A stretch of DNA of 64,000 bases from Mycolicibacterium sp. BiH015 (GTDB taxonomy: Bacteria; Actinomycetota; Actinomycetes; Mycobacteriales; Mycobacteriaceae). The notes beneath the pieces were generated by a model. That model had not been told where the DNA came from and ran no database searches. It saw only the letters and a list, made by a program, of their open reading frames with translations. The stretch spans positions 620,001 through 684,000 of the forward strand of contig NZ_JAQGCZ010000003.1 of NCBI RefSeq assembly GCF_027706845.1, in the 5' to 3' direction. The first letter of the stretch is position 1. Every line of letters starts with the position of its first letter. The translations under genes were made by a program, and so were the position numbers. Shown here piece after piece: positions 56,241 through 64,000 of this stretch.

Positions 56241-56762
56241 ATGAGCGCAGATCCGGACACGCCTACCGGCGAGCTCGTGGTGCGCCGGGCAACGACTTCC
56301 GACGTGGCGGCCATCAAGGAGCTCGTCGACATCTATGCGGGCAAGATCCTGCTGGAGAAGAACCTGGTGACGCTGTATGAGTCCGTGCAGGAGTTCTGGG
56401 TGGCCGACATGGACGGTGAGCTGATCGGGTGCGGCGCCCTGCACGTGCTGTGGTCCGACCTCGGCGAGGTGCGCACGGTGGCGGTGCATCCCAAGGTCCG
56501 CGGTCAGGGGGTGGGCCACGCCATCGTGGAGCGGCTGCTGAAGGTCGCGGCCGAGCTGCATCTGCGTCGGATCTTCGTGCTGACATTCGAGACGGAATTC
56601 TTCGGGCGGCACGGTTTCCAGGAGATCGAAGGCACGCCGGTGACCTCCGAGGTCTACGAGGAGATGTGCCGCTCCTACGACACGGGCGTGGCCGAATTCC
56701 TCGACCTGTCCTACGTCAAGCCGAACATCCTCGGTAACACGCGAATGTTGTTGAATCTCTGA
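56241..56762 (+). CDS. argA: N-acetylglutamate synthase ArgA (short mycobacterial GNAT type)
   Basis: A 173-residue GNAT enzyme acetylating glutamate (or glutamine) at the start of arginine synthesis; lacks the N-terminal amino-acid-kinase domain of classical ArgA. The acetyl-CoA loop is VHPKVRGQGVGHAIV, and SYVKPNILGNTRMLL ends the protein as in M. tuberculosis Rv2747. ATG at 56241 with a -10 hexamer 7 bases upstream. Confidence 0.9.
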   Translation: MSADPDTPTGELVVRRATTSDVAAIKELVDIYAGKILLEKNLVTLYESVQEFWVADMDGELIGCGALHVLWSDLGEVRTVAVHPKVRGQGVGHAIVERLLKVAAELHLRRIFVLTFETEFFGRHGFQEIEGTPVTSEVYEEMCRSYDTGVAEFLDLSYVKPNILGNTRMLLNL

Positions 56763-56777
56763 GCATGTGAGTGCCGA

Positions 56778-57836
56778 TCACCACCGCAGCAGCACCAGCT
56801 CGACGCTGATACCGGGCCCCAGTCCGATCATCAGACCCGTCGACCCCGGCGGCGGTGCGCCGTCGATCGTCCTTTCCAGAATGTGCAGCACCGAGGCCGA
56901 GGACATGTTGCCGACTTCGGCGAGCGAGCGCCGGCTCAGCTCCACGGCGGTGTCGGGCAGCTTGAGGCTGTTCTGGACGGCGTCGACGACCTTGGGGCCG
57001 CCCGGGTGGCACACCCAGAGGTCGATCTCGTCGACGGTCAGCTCGTGCTCGGCCAGAAAGGAGGTGACGCTGCCGGCCAGTCGCCGCTCGACCACGTCGG
57101 CCAGCTCGGCGGTCAGCACGATGCGGAAACCCTCTTCGCGCAGCCGCCACCCGAGGGTGTCGCCGCTGTCGGGATACACCTCGCTGCGCGAGGCGATCAC
57201 CTCGACGCCGGCGCCGACCCCCCCACCGGCGGCCACCAGGGCCGCGGCTCCGTCACCGAACAACCCCGTAACGACGAGGTCGGCCGTCGTGACATGGGTC
57301 ATCGGCCAGCTCAGCGAGCACAGTTCGACCGCCAGCAGCGCGGCCCGGTGGGCGGGCCACGCCAGCAAATAATCGTGCAACCTGGCGAGGCCGGCAGCAC
57401 CGGCGACGCAGCCCAGCCCGAAGATCGGCAGCCGCTTGATGTCGGGCCGCAGCCCGAGCCGGGGAATCAGGCCCGCGTCCACTGAGGGCACCGCCACCCC
57501 GGTCACCGACGTCAGGATGAGTAGGTCCAGATCGCGACCGGTCAGCCCGGCCGCGTCGAGCGCGCTACCTAGTGCGCGCTCGCCGAGGTCGGCCGCCTCC
57601 TCGACATAGCGGTCGTTGGCCAGCTCGATCGAGCGCAACGACTCGTATTCGCCCAGCGGCAGCACGGTGTGGCGGTGCTCCACACCGGCCTTGCCGTGCA
57701 GCTGTTCGAGCAGCACGCGCTCCTGCGGTCCGAGACCGCAGAGCTCGGCCACCTTCGCCGTGAGCTCGGCCTGCGAATAGCGGTGGTCCGGGAACGCCGA
57801 CCGCACGGCCAGAATGCGGGTCTCAGGTCTGCGCAT
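56778..57836 (-). CDS. Type III polyketide synthase (chalcone/stilbene-synthase-like)
   Basis: A 352-residue thiolase-fold PKS. The catalytic triad is complete: Cys143 in FGLGCVAGAAG, His277 in WVCHPGGPKV, Asn310 in EVGNMSSASVL. Bacterial members make alkylpyrones, resorcinols or quinone precursors from fatty acyl-CoA and malonyl-CoA. ATG 57836 overlaps the upstream prenyltransferase gene by 14 bases, so they form an operon. It lies between argA and ftsK, which are adjacent in M. tuberculosis as far as I recall, so this block looks inserted. Confidence 0.9.
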   Translation of the reverse strand: MRRPETRILAVRSAFPDHRYSQAELTAKVAELCGLGPQERVLLEQLHGKAGVEHRHTVLPLGEYESLRSIELANDRYVEEAADLGERALGSALDAAGLTGRDLDLLILTSVTGVAVPSVDAGLIPRLGLRPDIKRLPIFGLGCVAGAAGLARLHDYLLAWPAHRAALLAVELCSLSWPMTHVTTADLVVTGLFGDGAAALVAAGGGVGAGVEVIASRSEVYPDSGDTLGWRLREEGFRIVLTAELADVVERRLAGSVTSFLAEHELTVDEIDLWVCHPGGPKVVDAVQNSLKLPDTAVELSRRSLAEVGNMSSASVLHILERTIDGAPPPGSTGLMIGLGPGISVELVLLRW

Positions 57837-58692
57837 AACCGACTCCGCCCACATAGCCGAGGACCACCAGCAGCACGACGTCGACGGCGGCGATGCCGAA
57901 TGCCGCCGCGAACGGGACCTTGCCGGTGCCCACGGCACCGATCACCGCGAACAGGCAGGCGACGGCCATAGCGGCCACCGCGACCCAGTGAAACCGGGAT
58001 GCCACGAGCAGCAGCACGGACGCCGAGAGCAGCAGGACGAGGGCCGCGCTCCGAACAGCGCCCGCGCCCCACCGGACGCCGATGCGTTGCGGCAGCCCGG
58101 CCACTCCGGTCGCCTGGTCGGCCGCCAGATCCGGCAGCACATTGGCGAAGTGGCCGCCCAGCCCGACCAGCGCCGCGGCGGCGGTGGCGTACCAGGTCGG
58201 CAGCGGTTGCCCCGGCAGCGTGCTCGCCGCGTACGCGGGAATGGGGCCGAACCCGAGGACGAACATCAATCCCGAGGCAGGCGTCGACTTCAGGCCGAGG
58301 TTGTACGCCCAGGCCGCGCCGACGATGACGGTGAGGATGAGGGCGGTCAGCGGGCTGATGGTCAGTGCCATCGTCAAGGCTGCCAGCAGTGCGGCGTACG
58401 CCGCGATCCAGACCGTGCGCACGCCGATGGCGCCCGCGGCGACGGGTTTGTCGGTCCGGCCGGCCGCCGCGTCGCGCGCGGCGTCCGCGGCGTCGTTCGA
58501 CCAGCCGACCGACAGCTGACCTGCCAGCATCGCGGGCCCGGTGAGGCCCGGCCCGACACCGTCGGGCGCCGCTTGCGCCGCCAGCACGGTGGCCAGCACC
58601 GAGATCGCCAGCGACGGCCCGGGGTGCCCGGCAGTGAGCAGTGCGCGTGCGCGCGCCAGAACGGGAGCTGGGCTCTGAGTCGGGACCGTCAT
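57823..58692 (-). CDS. UbiA-family prenyltransferase
   Basis: A 289-residue membrane enzyme with about eight to nine helices. Two Asp-rich Mg2+-diphosphate sites are seen: SNDAADAARDAAAGRTDKP (65-83) and NVLPDLAADQATG (184-196). Such enzymes move a polyprenyl group onto an aromatic acceptor. ATG 58692 follows GGGAGGCC; a second ATG lies 7 codons upstream. It overlaps the type III PKS gene by 14 bases, so the PKS product may be its acceptor. Confidence 0.87.
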   Translation of the reverse strand: MTVPTQSPAPVLARARALLTAGHPGPSLAISVLATVLAAQAAPDGVGPGLTGPAMLAGQLSVGWSNDAADAARDAAAGRTDKPVAAGAIGVRTVWIAAYAALLAALTMALTISPLTALILTVIVGAAWAYNLGLKSTPASGLMFVLGFGPIPAYAASTLPGQPLPTWYATAAAALVGLGGHFANVLPDLAADQATGVAGLPQRIGVRWGAGAVRSAALVLLLSASVLLLVASRFHWVAVAAMAVACLFAVIGAVGTGKVPFAAAFGIAAVDVVLLVVLGYVGGVGYAQT

Positions 58693-58749
58693 CGTCGGCC
58701 TCCCGTCGTGCATGCACGCGACCGAGTCAGCGCGCGATCCACCGTTGAC

Positions 58750-59829
58750 ATGGTAGTAAATTTCGGTGACGGAAGCGCCGGATCAGTGAGGCTCGCGCTG
58801 CGCGGAGCCAACCCCCTCGAGTGGCTGGCGCTGAGGGCGGGCGTGGTTCCCACCGCTGCCGCCGAAGCCTGGGGCGGGATGGCGTTGTCGGCCGTCATCA
58901 TCACCGCCGTGCAGACGGGCGTGACCGCCCGACTCGCGGAGCGTCCCTCGACGGCCGACGAACTTGCCGCCGATCTGGACCTCGATCCGGTACCGACCCG
59001 GCTGCTTCTCGACTGCCTACGGTCCGCGCGACACGTCACCGTCAGGGCCGGGCGCTACCGGCTCACCCGCTCGGCGCGCCGCTGGCTGGCCCCGGGGTCC
59101 GCGCTGTCGGTCGCGGGCTACGTGGCGGGCACCGCCGATTACTGGACGTGGTGGTCGGCCCTGGGTGAGGTGACTCGCACGGGACGGCCCGCCGGACATC
59201 ACGACGCCCCGCCCGGCGATCTCTACTGGCGGCGCTACATCTACGGGCAGCTGGAACTGGCGCGGTTGTCCGCCGGCGAGGTGGCGAAAAAGCTTGCGCT
59301 GCCGCGTGACTCACGATCACTGCTGGACATCGGCGGCGGGCACGGCTGGTATTCGGCGCAGCTGTGCCGTCGCCACCCGGGCCTACGCGCGACCGTGCTC
59401 GATCTGCCGGGCAGTGCCGCCATCGGTCGCGAGATCATTGCGGCCGCAGGGATGTCCGGCCGTGTCGAACACCGCGACGGCGACGCGACGACCGACGAGC
59501 TCGGCAGCGGATACGACGCGGTGCTGTGCTTCAACCTCTTGCACCATCTGTCGGCAGAGCAGAGCGTCGATCTGTTCGCCAGGGTCCACGACGCCCTGGC
59601 GCCCGGCGGCACGCTGGCCGTGATGGACGCGTTCGCCGATCCGAGTCATCGCTCGTCGGCCCAGGCCAATGTCCTCGGCCTGTTCGTCTACCTCAGCTCC
59701 GGCGCGCAGGTGCACCCACCCGAGACGTTGCACCGCTGGCTCCGCGAGGCCGGATTCCGCGCACCGGCCCGTCGGATCCGGGTTCTCCGGATTCCCGGCC
59801 AGGCGATGTATGTCGTGACGAGGAGCTAG
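58750..59829 (+). CDS. SAM-dependent O-methyltransferase of the type III PKS cluster
   Basis: A 359-residue class I methyltransferase with winged-helix N-terminal dimerisation domain (about 20-125), SAM motif LLDIGGGHG (191-199), and NLLHHL (262-267) with the likely catalytic His. The start is unsure: ATG 58750 has a poor ribosome site; an in-frame GTG at 58786 has GGAAG upstream. It diverges from the prenyltransferase across 57 bases and converges on ftsK with stops overlapping by 4 bases. It is the same family as the enzyme at 11194. Confidence 0.82.
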   Translation: MVVNFGDGSAGSVRLALRGANPLEWLALRAGVVPTAAAEAWGGMALSAVIITAVQTGVTARLAERPSTADELAADLDLDPVPTRLLLDCLRSARHVTVRAGRYRLTRSARRWLAPGSALSVAGYVAGTADYWTWWSALGEVTRTGRPAGHHDAPPGDLYWRRYIYGQLELARLSAGEVAKKLALPRDSRSLLDIGGGHGWYSAQLCRRHPGLRATVLDLPGSAAIGREIIAAAGMSGRVEHRDGDATTDELGSGYDAVLCFNLLHHLSAEQSVDLFARVHDALAPGGTLAVMDAFADPSHRSSAQANVLGLFVYLSSGAQVHPPETLHRWLREAGFRAPARRIRVLRIPGQAMYVVTRS

Positions 59830-62351
59830 AAGTCCGGCTCGTCGTCGGCGTCCGCGCCTGATGCATCGCTTCCGCCGCGGATCAGCATCAACGTGCCCGC
59901 CAGCTCGTCCGGTTTGACGAGCACCTCGCGCGCCTTCGAGCCCTCCGACGGGCCGACGATGCCGCGGTTCTCCATGAGGTCCATCAACCGGCCCGCCTTG
60001 GCGAACCCGACGCGCAACTTGCGCTGCAGCATCGACGTCGACCCGAACTGGCTGGACACCACCAGCTCGACGGCCTGCAGGAACACATCCATGTCATCGC
60101 CGATATCGGGGTCGACGTCCTTGCGTTCGCCCGCCTTGACGGCGGTGACGCCCTCGACGAACTCGGGCTCGGCCTGATCCTTGGTCGCCGAGACGACCGC
60201 GTGGATCTCCTCGTCGGTGATGAATGCACCCTGCAGGCGCATCGGCTTGTTGGCGCCCATCGGCAGGAACAGGCCGTCACCCATGCCGATCAGCTTTTCT
60301 GCGCCCGGCTGGTCCAGGATCACGCGGCTGTCGGTCAGCGACGACGTCGCGAACGCCAACCGCGACGGCACGTTGGTCTTGATCAGGCCGGTGACCACGT
60401 CCACCGACGGACGCTGAGTCGCCAGAACGAGGTGAATGCCTGCGGCACGCGCCTTTTGGGTGATCCGCACGATCGCCTCTTCGACGTCGCGAGGGGCGGT
60501 CATCATCAGATCGGCGAGCTCGTCGACGATCGCCAGGATGTACGGATAGGGCTTGTATTCGCGGTTGCTGCCCAACGGTGCGGTGATCTCGCCGGAGCGC
60601 ACCTTTTCGTTGAACACGTCGATGTGGCGCACTCGCGAGGCCTGCATGTCCTGGTAGCGCTGTTCCATCTCCTCGACCAGCCACGCCAGCGCGGCGGCAG
60701 CCTTCTTCGGCTCGGTGATGATCGGCGTGATCAGGTGCGGAATGCCTTCGTACGGTGTCAGTTCCACCATCTTCGGGTCGATCAGGATCATCCTGACCTC
60801 TTCGGGGGTGGCGCGGGCGAGCAGCGAGACCAGCATCGAGTTGACGAAGCTGGACTTGCCGGAGCCCGTGGATCCGGCCACCAGAAGGTGCGGCATCTTC
60901 GCGAGGTTGGCCGAGATCATCTCGCCCTCGATGTCCTTGCCGAGGCCGATGACCAACGGATGGTGGTCGGAGCGCACCACGGGGTCGGTCAGCACGTCGG
61001 CCAGGCGCACCATTTCACGATCGGTGTTGGGCACCTCGATGCCGACGGCGGACTTGCCGGGGATCGGGGCGAGCATGCGGACGCTCTCGGTCGCCACCGC
61101 GTAAGCGATGTTGCGGTGCAGCGCGGTGATCTTCTCGACCTTGACGCCGGGACCCAGCTCGACTTCGTAGCGGGTGACGGTCGGTCCGCGCGTGCAGCCG
61201 GTGACCGCGGCGTCGACCTTGAACTGGTCAAGCACCGATGTGATCGCGTCGGTCATCGCCTGATTGGCCGATGTCAGCCGTTTCGGCGGATCCCCGGCGA
61301 TGAGCAGGTCGAGCGGCGGCAGCGTGTAGGGGCCGTCCACCACACGGTCGAGGACGAGCTTGGGCTCCTTGCGGGTCTTCTTTCGCGACTTGGCCGCCGA
61401 CTCGATCGCCTTGGGCTCCTCGAGCGGGTAGTTGTCCATCGGCGTGCCCACGGGGCCGTCGGGACGCGTCAGCGGCACGGTGGGCTGGGTGGGCGACGGC
61501 CACGCCTCCGCTTCGTCGAGGGGTCCACCGTCGTAGTACCCGTCGGAGAAGTCCTCGGGTGACTCGTTTTCGTCGTACTCGTCGTACTCGTCGTCGTAGT
61601 CGCCGTACTCGTTGTCGTATTCGCGGTTCCAGCGCGTGGTGAACATGTCGCGGACAGTCGCGGGCACCTCGCGGATCGTGGTTCCGGTAACCAGCAGCAC
61701 ACCGAAGAGGACGCCGATGAACAGCAACGGTGCGGCGATCCATGTGGTCAGCCCGTCCGACAGCGGGCCGCCGATCACGAACCCGACGAATCCGCCTGCG
61801 TGCTGGCGGGCGACCGGGTCCGCCGGCGACCCCGACCACAAATGCCACAGGCCAAGGGCCGGCAGCGCGATCATCGCGAACCCGAGGAACAGCCGCGGCC
61901 TGGCGTCGGGATCCGGCTCCGAACGCATCAGGGTGATGCCGATCACTGCCAGCACGAGCGGCACCAGCACGACGGCGGCGCCGATGACCACACGCACGAT
62001 CGTGTCGATCCACGCGCCGACCGGGCGCGCCGCGTCGAACCAGGAACTCGCGGCCACGACGACGGCCAGACCGAGCAGAGCCAGGGCGAGGCCGTCGCGA
62101 CGGTGTCCGGGCTCCAGTTCGCGTGCACGCCCCACCGAACGTGCGGTGCTTCCGGCACCCTTGGCCACAATCAGCCAGCCTGCCCGCACCCCGCGTCCGA
62201 CAGCCGTGCCGGCCGACGCGACGGGTGAGGGACCCCGACGGGGGGGCTTGCGGCGCGGCGCAGACGCGCGCGCCGGCCGCTTCCCGCCGGGCGAAGGGGC
62301 CTTTGACCTGCTCTGACGTGCAGTAGATCGGCCCGCGGTCTTACTCGCCAT
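59826..62351 (-). CDS. ftsK: DNA translocase FtsK
   Basis: The septum-bound motor that segregates chromosome termini and links to division. 841 residues: a basic N-terminus, about four transmembrane helices (85-225), a tyrosine/acid-rich linker (243-275), alpha and beta motor domains with Walker A GSTGSGKS (493-500) and MILIDPKMVEL, and the C-terminal gamma domain (about 775-835) ending with SMLQRKLRVGFAKAGRL for DNA polarity reading. ATG 62351; it is followed downstream by the converging methyltransferase. Confidence 0.95.
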   Translation of the reverse strand: MASKTAGRSTARQSRSKAPSPGGKRPARASAPRRKPPRRGPSPVASAGTAVGRGVRAGWLIVAKGAGSTARSVGRARELEPGHRRDGLALALLGLAVVVAASSWFDAARPVGAWIDTIVRVVIGAAVVLVPLVLAVIGITLMRSEPDPDARPRLFLGFAMIALPALGLWHLWSGSPADPVARQHAGGFVGFVIGGPLSDGLTTWIAAPLLFIGVLFGVLLVTGTTIREVPATVRDMFTTRWNREYDNEYGDYDDEYDEYDENESPEDFSDGYYDGGPLDEAEAWPSPTQPTVPLTRPDGPVGTPMDNYPLEEPKAIESAAKSRKKTRKEPKLVLDRVVDGPYTLPPLDLLIAGDPPKRLTSANQAMTDAITSVLDQFKVDAAVTGCTRGPTVTRYEVELGPGVKVEKITALHRNIAYAVATESVRMLAPIPGKSAVGIEVPNTDREMVRLADVLTDPVVRSDHHPLVIGLGKDIEGEMISANLAKMPHLLVAGSTGSGKSSFVNSMLVSLLARATPEEVRMILIDPKMVELTPYEGIPHLITPIITEPKKAAAALAWLVEEMEQRYQDMQASRVRHIDVFNEKVRSGEITAPLGSNREYKPYPYILAIVDELADLMMTAPRDVEEAIVRITQKARAAGIHLVLATQRPSVDVVTGLIKTNVPSRLAFATSSLTDSRVILDQPGAEKLIGMGDGLFLPMGANKPMRLQGAFITDEEIHAVVSATKDQAEPEFVEGVTAVKAGERKDVDPDIGDDMDVFLQAVELVVSSQFGSTSMLQRKLRVGFAKAGRLMDLMENRGIVGPSEGSKAREVLVKPDELAGTLMLIRGGSDASGADADDEPDF
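61527..61625 (-). repeat. Tyr/Asp/Glu-rich repeat encoding the FtsK linker
   Basis: A run of near-repeated GTACTCGTC units encodes EYDNEYGDYDDEYDEYDENE-like acidic Tyr-rich sequence (residues 243-275). It lies between the membrane part and the motor. Repeat copy number could vary in frame. Confidence 0.6.
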
Positions 62352-62531
62352 GGGGTCCAGCCTAGTCGCTGTGACCTCAGATGCACCATGCGCCACACTG
62401 GTCACAGCTTGGTGTCAGCCGGGTATCGGGCCGGCAGCGGCTCTGCGGCAGGCGATTCGCCCCCCGACGACACGCGTGGCAGGAGACAGTACGGTGACAT
62501 CTGTTCAGTCCCGCTCAACGAGGAGTCCGCT

Positions 62532-62846
62532 ATGCCGATCGTCGTCATCGCCACCATGACCGCCAAACCCGAGTCCGTCGACACGGTGCGTAATGCCTGC
62601 ACACAGGCCATCGAAGCGGTCCATGACGAGCCCGGCTGCCAGCTCTATTCGTTGCACGAGTCCGACGGCACCTTCGTGTTCGTCGAGCAGTGGGCAGACG
62701 CCGACGCACTGCAGGCGCACAGCGCCGCGCCCGCAGTCGCCACACTCTTCGGCACCGTCGGCGACCACCTCGACGGCGCCCCCGACATCAAGGTGATGCA
62801 GCCGGTCGTCGCCGGCGACCCGGCCAAGGGCCAGCTGCGGCCCTAG
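62532..62846 (+). CDS. Antibiotic-biosynthesis-monooxygenase-domain protein (Rv2749 type)
   Basis: A 104-residue ABM-fold protein: PIVVIATMTAKPESVDTVRNAC, GCQLYSLHESDGTFVFVEQW and the typical His-less active site. These are small cofactor-free oxygenases or quinol-binding proteins; role unknown. GAGGAGTCC precedes the ATG. It is 12 bases upstream of the SDR gene, so the two are probably cotranscribed. Confidence 0.85.
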   Translation: MPIVVIATMTAKPESVDTVRNACTQAIEAVHDEPGCQLYSLHESDGTFVFVEQWADADALQAHSAAPAVATLFGTVGDHLDGAPDIKVMQPVVAGDPAKGQLRP

Positions 62847-62858
62847 GGTTCGCTGACC

Positions 62859-63677
62859 ATGGGTGAGCTCACCGGCAAGGTCGCCTTCATCACCGGTGCG
62901 GCGCGCGGTCAAGGCCGCGCGCACGCCGTCAAACTCGCCTCGGAGGGCGCCGACATCATCGCGCTGGACCTCTGCGCCCAGATCGAGTCGGTCCCCTACC
63001 CACTGGCCACCCCCGAGGACATGGCCGCCACGGTCAAGCTGGTGGAGGACGCGGGTGCGCGGATTGCCACGTATGAAGCCGACGTCCGCGACCGCGACGC
63101 CGTCAAGGCTGCCGTGCGGGACGGGACCGAGAAGCTGGGCAACCGCCTCGACATCGTGGTCGCCAACGCGGGCATCGCACCCATGGCTGCCGACAACGCG
63201 TGGCAGGACGTCATCGACGTGAATCTGACCGGCGTCTACAACACGATCGACGTCGCGATGAAGCCGATGGTGAAGTTCGGCAACGGCGGCGCCATCGTGC
63301 TCACCAGCTCGGTCGCCGGTCTGGTCGGTCTCGGCGCGCCGGTCGCAGGCTCCGTCGGCTACGCCGCCGCCAAGCACGGCATTGTCGGGATCATGCGGGT
63401 ATACGCCAATTTCCTTGCCCAATACAGCATTCGGGTCAACTCGGTGCACCCGGCCGGCGTGAACACGCCCATGATCGACAACGAGTTCACCCGGTCGTGG
63501 CTGGACGGCATGGCTCAGCAGAGCGAGGGCGGCCCCGACATGGGTAACGCGCTGCCCGTGCAGACGCTGGAACCCGAGGACATCGCCAACGCCGTGTTCT
63601 GGCTGGTGTCGGATTCCGCTCGTTACGTCACCGGGATCACGCTCCCCGTCGACGCGGGGTATATCAATAAACGATGA
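62859..63677 (+). CDS. Mycofactocin-coupled short-chain dehydrogenase/reductase (Rv2750 type)
   Basis: A 272-residue SDR with cofactor loop [13 protein letters not shown], catalytic Tyr and Lys in YAAAKHG, and SS at the substrate strand. After the second beta strand, [22 protein letters not shown] is the short insertion that marks mycofactocin-associated SDRs, which keep NAD(H) tightly bound and pass electrons to mycofactocin. Substrate unknown; no mycofactocin gene is in the window. Its stop overlaps the next start (ATGA). Confidence 0.85.
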   Translation: MGELTGKVAFITGAARGQGRAHAVKLASEGADIIALDLCAQIESVPYPLATPEDMAATVKLVEDAGARIATYEADVRDRDAVKAAVRDGTEKLGNRLDIVVANAGIAPMAADNAWQDVIDVNLTGVYNTIDVAMKPMVKFGNGGAIVLTSSVAGLVGLGAPVAGSVGYAAAKHGIVGIMRVYANFLAQYSIRVNSVHPAGVNTPMIDNEFTRSWLDGMAQQSEGGPDMGNALPVQTLEPEDIANAVFWLVSDSARYVTGITLPVDAGYINKR

Positions 63678-64000
63678 CCCCTCGAAACGCCGCCGCCCAG
63701 ACCGCCTTCGGGCCCATGGTGCTGGCGGCCATCGAGCACAACGAGCCCGCCGCGCGTCGCCTGGTCGATGATGATCTTGCGGAGTCCTTCCTGCCCACGA
63801 GGTTTCGTTTCCTGGTGCGCGCGACACGTTCGGACGCGCTCCGGCGGGCAACCGTCTCTGTTATCGACCGGTCCGGGCCCGGCCTGTGGGCCGGCATCGC
63901 CTGCCGCAAACGCTTCATCGACGAACGCCTCTCGGATCCGCTGAACGACACCGACACCGTTGTCGTGCTCGGCGCAGGCTTGGACACGCGCGCCTGCCGT
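63674..64000 (+). CDS. Leucine-carboxyl-methyltransferase-family SAM methyltransferase, N-terminal 109 residues (Rv2751 type)
   Basis: The first 109 residues of a protein that runs off the window. It shows the LCMT/Ppm1-type start ([35 protein letters not shown]) and SAM motif [14 protein letters not shown] at the edge. ATG 63674 overlaps the SDR stop by 4 bases. Substrate unknown. The gene is cut by the window, not broken. Confidence 0.82.
   Translation, partial: MTPRNAAAQTAFGPMVLAAIEHNEPAARRLVDDDLAESFLPTRFRFLVRATRSDALRRATVSVIDRSGPGLWAGIACRKRFIDERLSDPLNDTDTVVVLGAGLDTRACR

Noticed and set aside
57814..58749. Long N-terminal extension of the methyltransferase at 58750
   Set aside because: It is antisense to the prenyltransferase and polar; the family begins near 58750-58786.
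58745..58750. TTGACA as -35 for the methyltransferase
   Set aside because: No -10 at 16-18 bases downstream, and it overlaps the start codon.

Overview
The window looks like the chromosome of a fast-growing or environmental mycobacterium (Mycolicibacterium type). DNA is GC-rich, GTG starts are common, and the gene order matches, from memory, the Mycobacterium tuberculosis stretch Rv2690c to Rv2751. Species assignment is inference; no search was run. Genes are densely packed on both strands, no gene-free stretch exceeds about 240 bases, and no RNA gene, CRISPR array or insertion sequence was seen.

Layout. 1-9437: APC-family permease (3' end beyond the window), the paired TrkA-type K+ proteins, small conserved mycobacterial proteins, dut, a LytR_C membrane protein, suhB and polyphosphate glucokinase. 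9438-19389: primary sigma factor sigA, an accessory block (O-methyltransferase, PGRS-like glycine-rich protein, membrane protein, DUF952, small zinc protein), a YihY-family protein, sigB with an ECF-type promoter and a strong terminator, and the iron regulator ideR. 19391-31317: DUF4192 protein, transhydrogenase sthA, a lipoprotein serine protease, a PAC2 protein, hydrolase, PhzF-like protein, nrdR, the SOS pair Rv2719c-like/lexA, an LGFP-repeat envelope protein and fadE20. 31416-35014: an accessory molybdopterin oxidoreductase and a DEAD-box helicase. 35225-43838: hflX, dapF, miaA, a LigB-like protein, a DMT transporter, a DUF349 coiled-coil protein, a membrane protein and miaB. 43964-47879: a gluABCD-type glutamate ABC transporter operon with two small membrane proteins. 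47876-49463: recX-recA, no intein. 49633-56762: hydrolase, OsmC, DUF3046, glycosyltransferase, EphG-like hydrolase, the clgR/PspA/Rv2743c envelope-stress set, cinA-pgsA3 and argA. 56778-59829: an accessory type III polyketide synthase, a UbiA prenyltransferase and a divergent O-methyltransferase. 59826-64000: ftsK, a small monooxygenase, a mycofactocin-type SDR and a truncated SAM methyltransferase.

How the parts work together. Three regulatory networks meet here. DNA damage: lexA, recA, recX and the Rv2719c-like cell-wall gene, with LexA boxes and two sites matching the LexA-independent RecA-NDp (PafBC) motif. Envelope stress: sigB and clgR both carry SigE/SigH-type promoters. Housekeeping and iron: sigA and ideR. 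Many genes have a TANNNT hexamer ending 6-8 bases before the start codon and no Shine-Dalgarno, as expected for leaderless transcripts. The most novel-looking part is the type III PKS/prenyltransferase/methyltransferase set between argA and ftsK, which suggests a prenylated or alkylated, methylated quinone- or resorcinol-type product.
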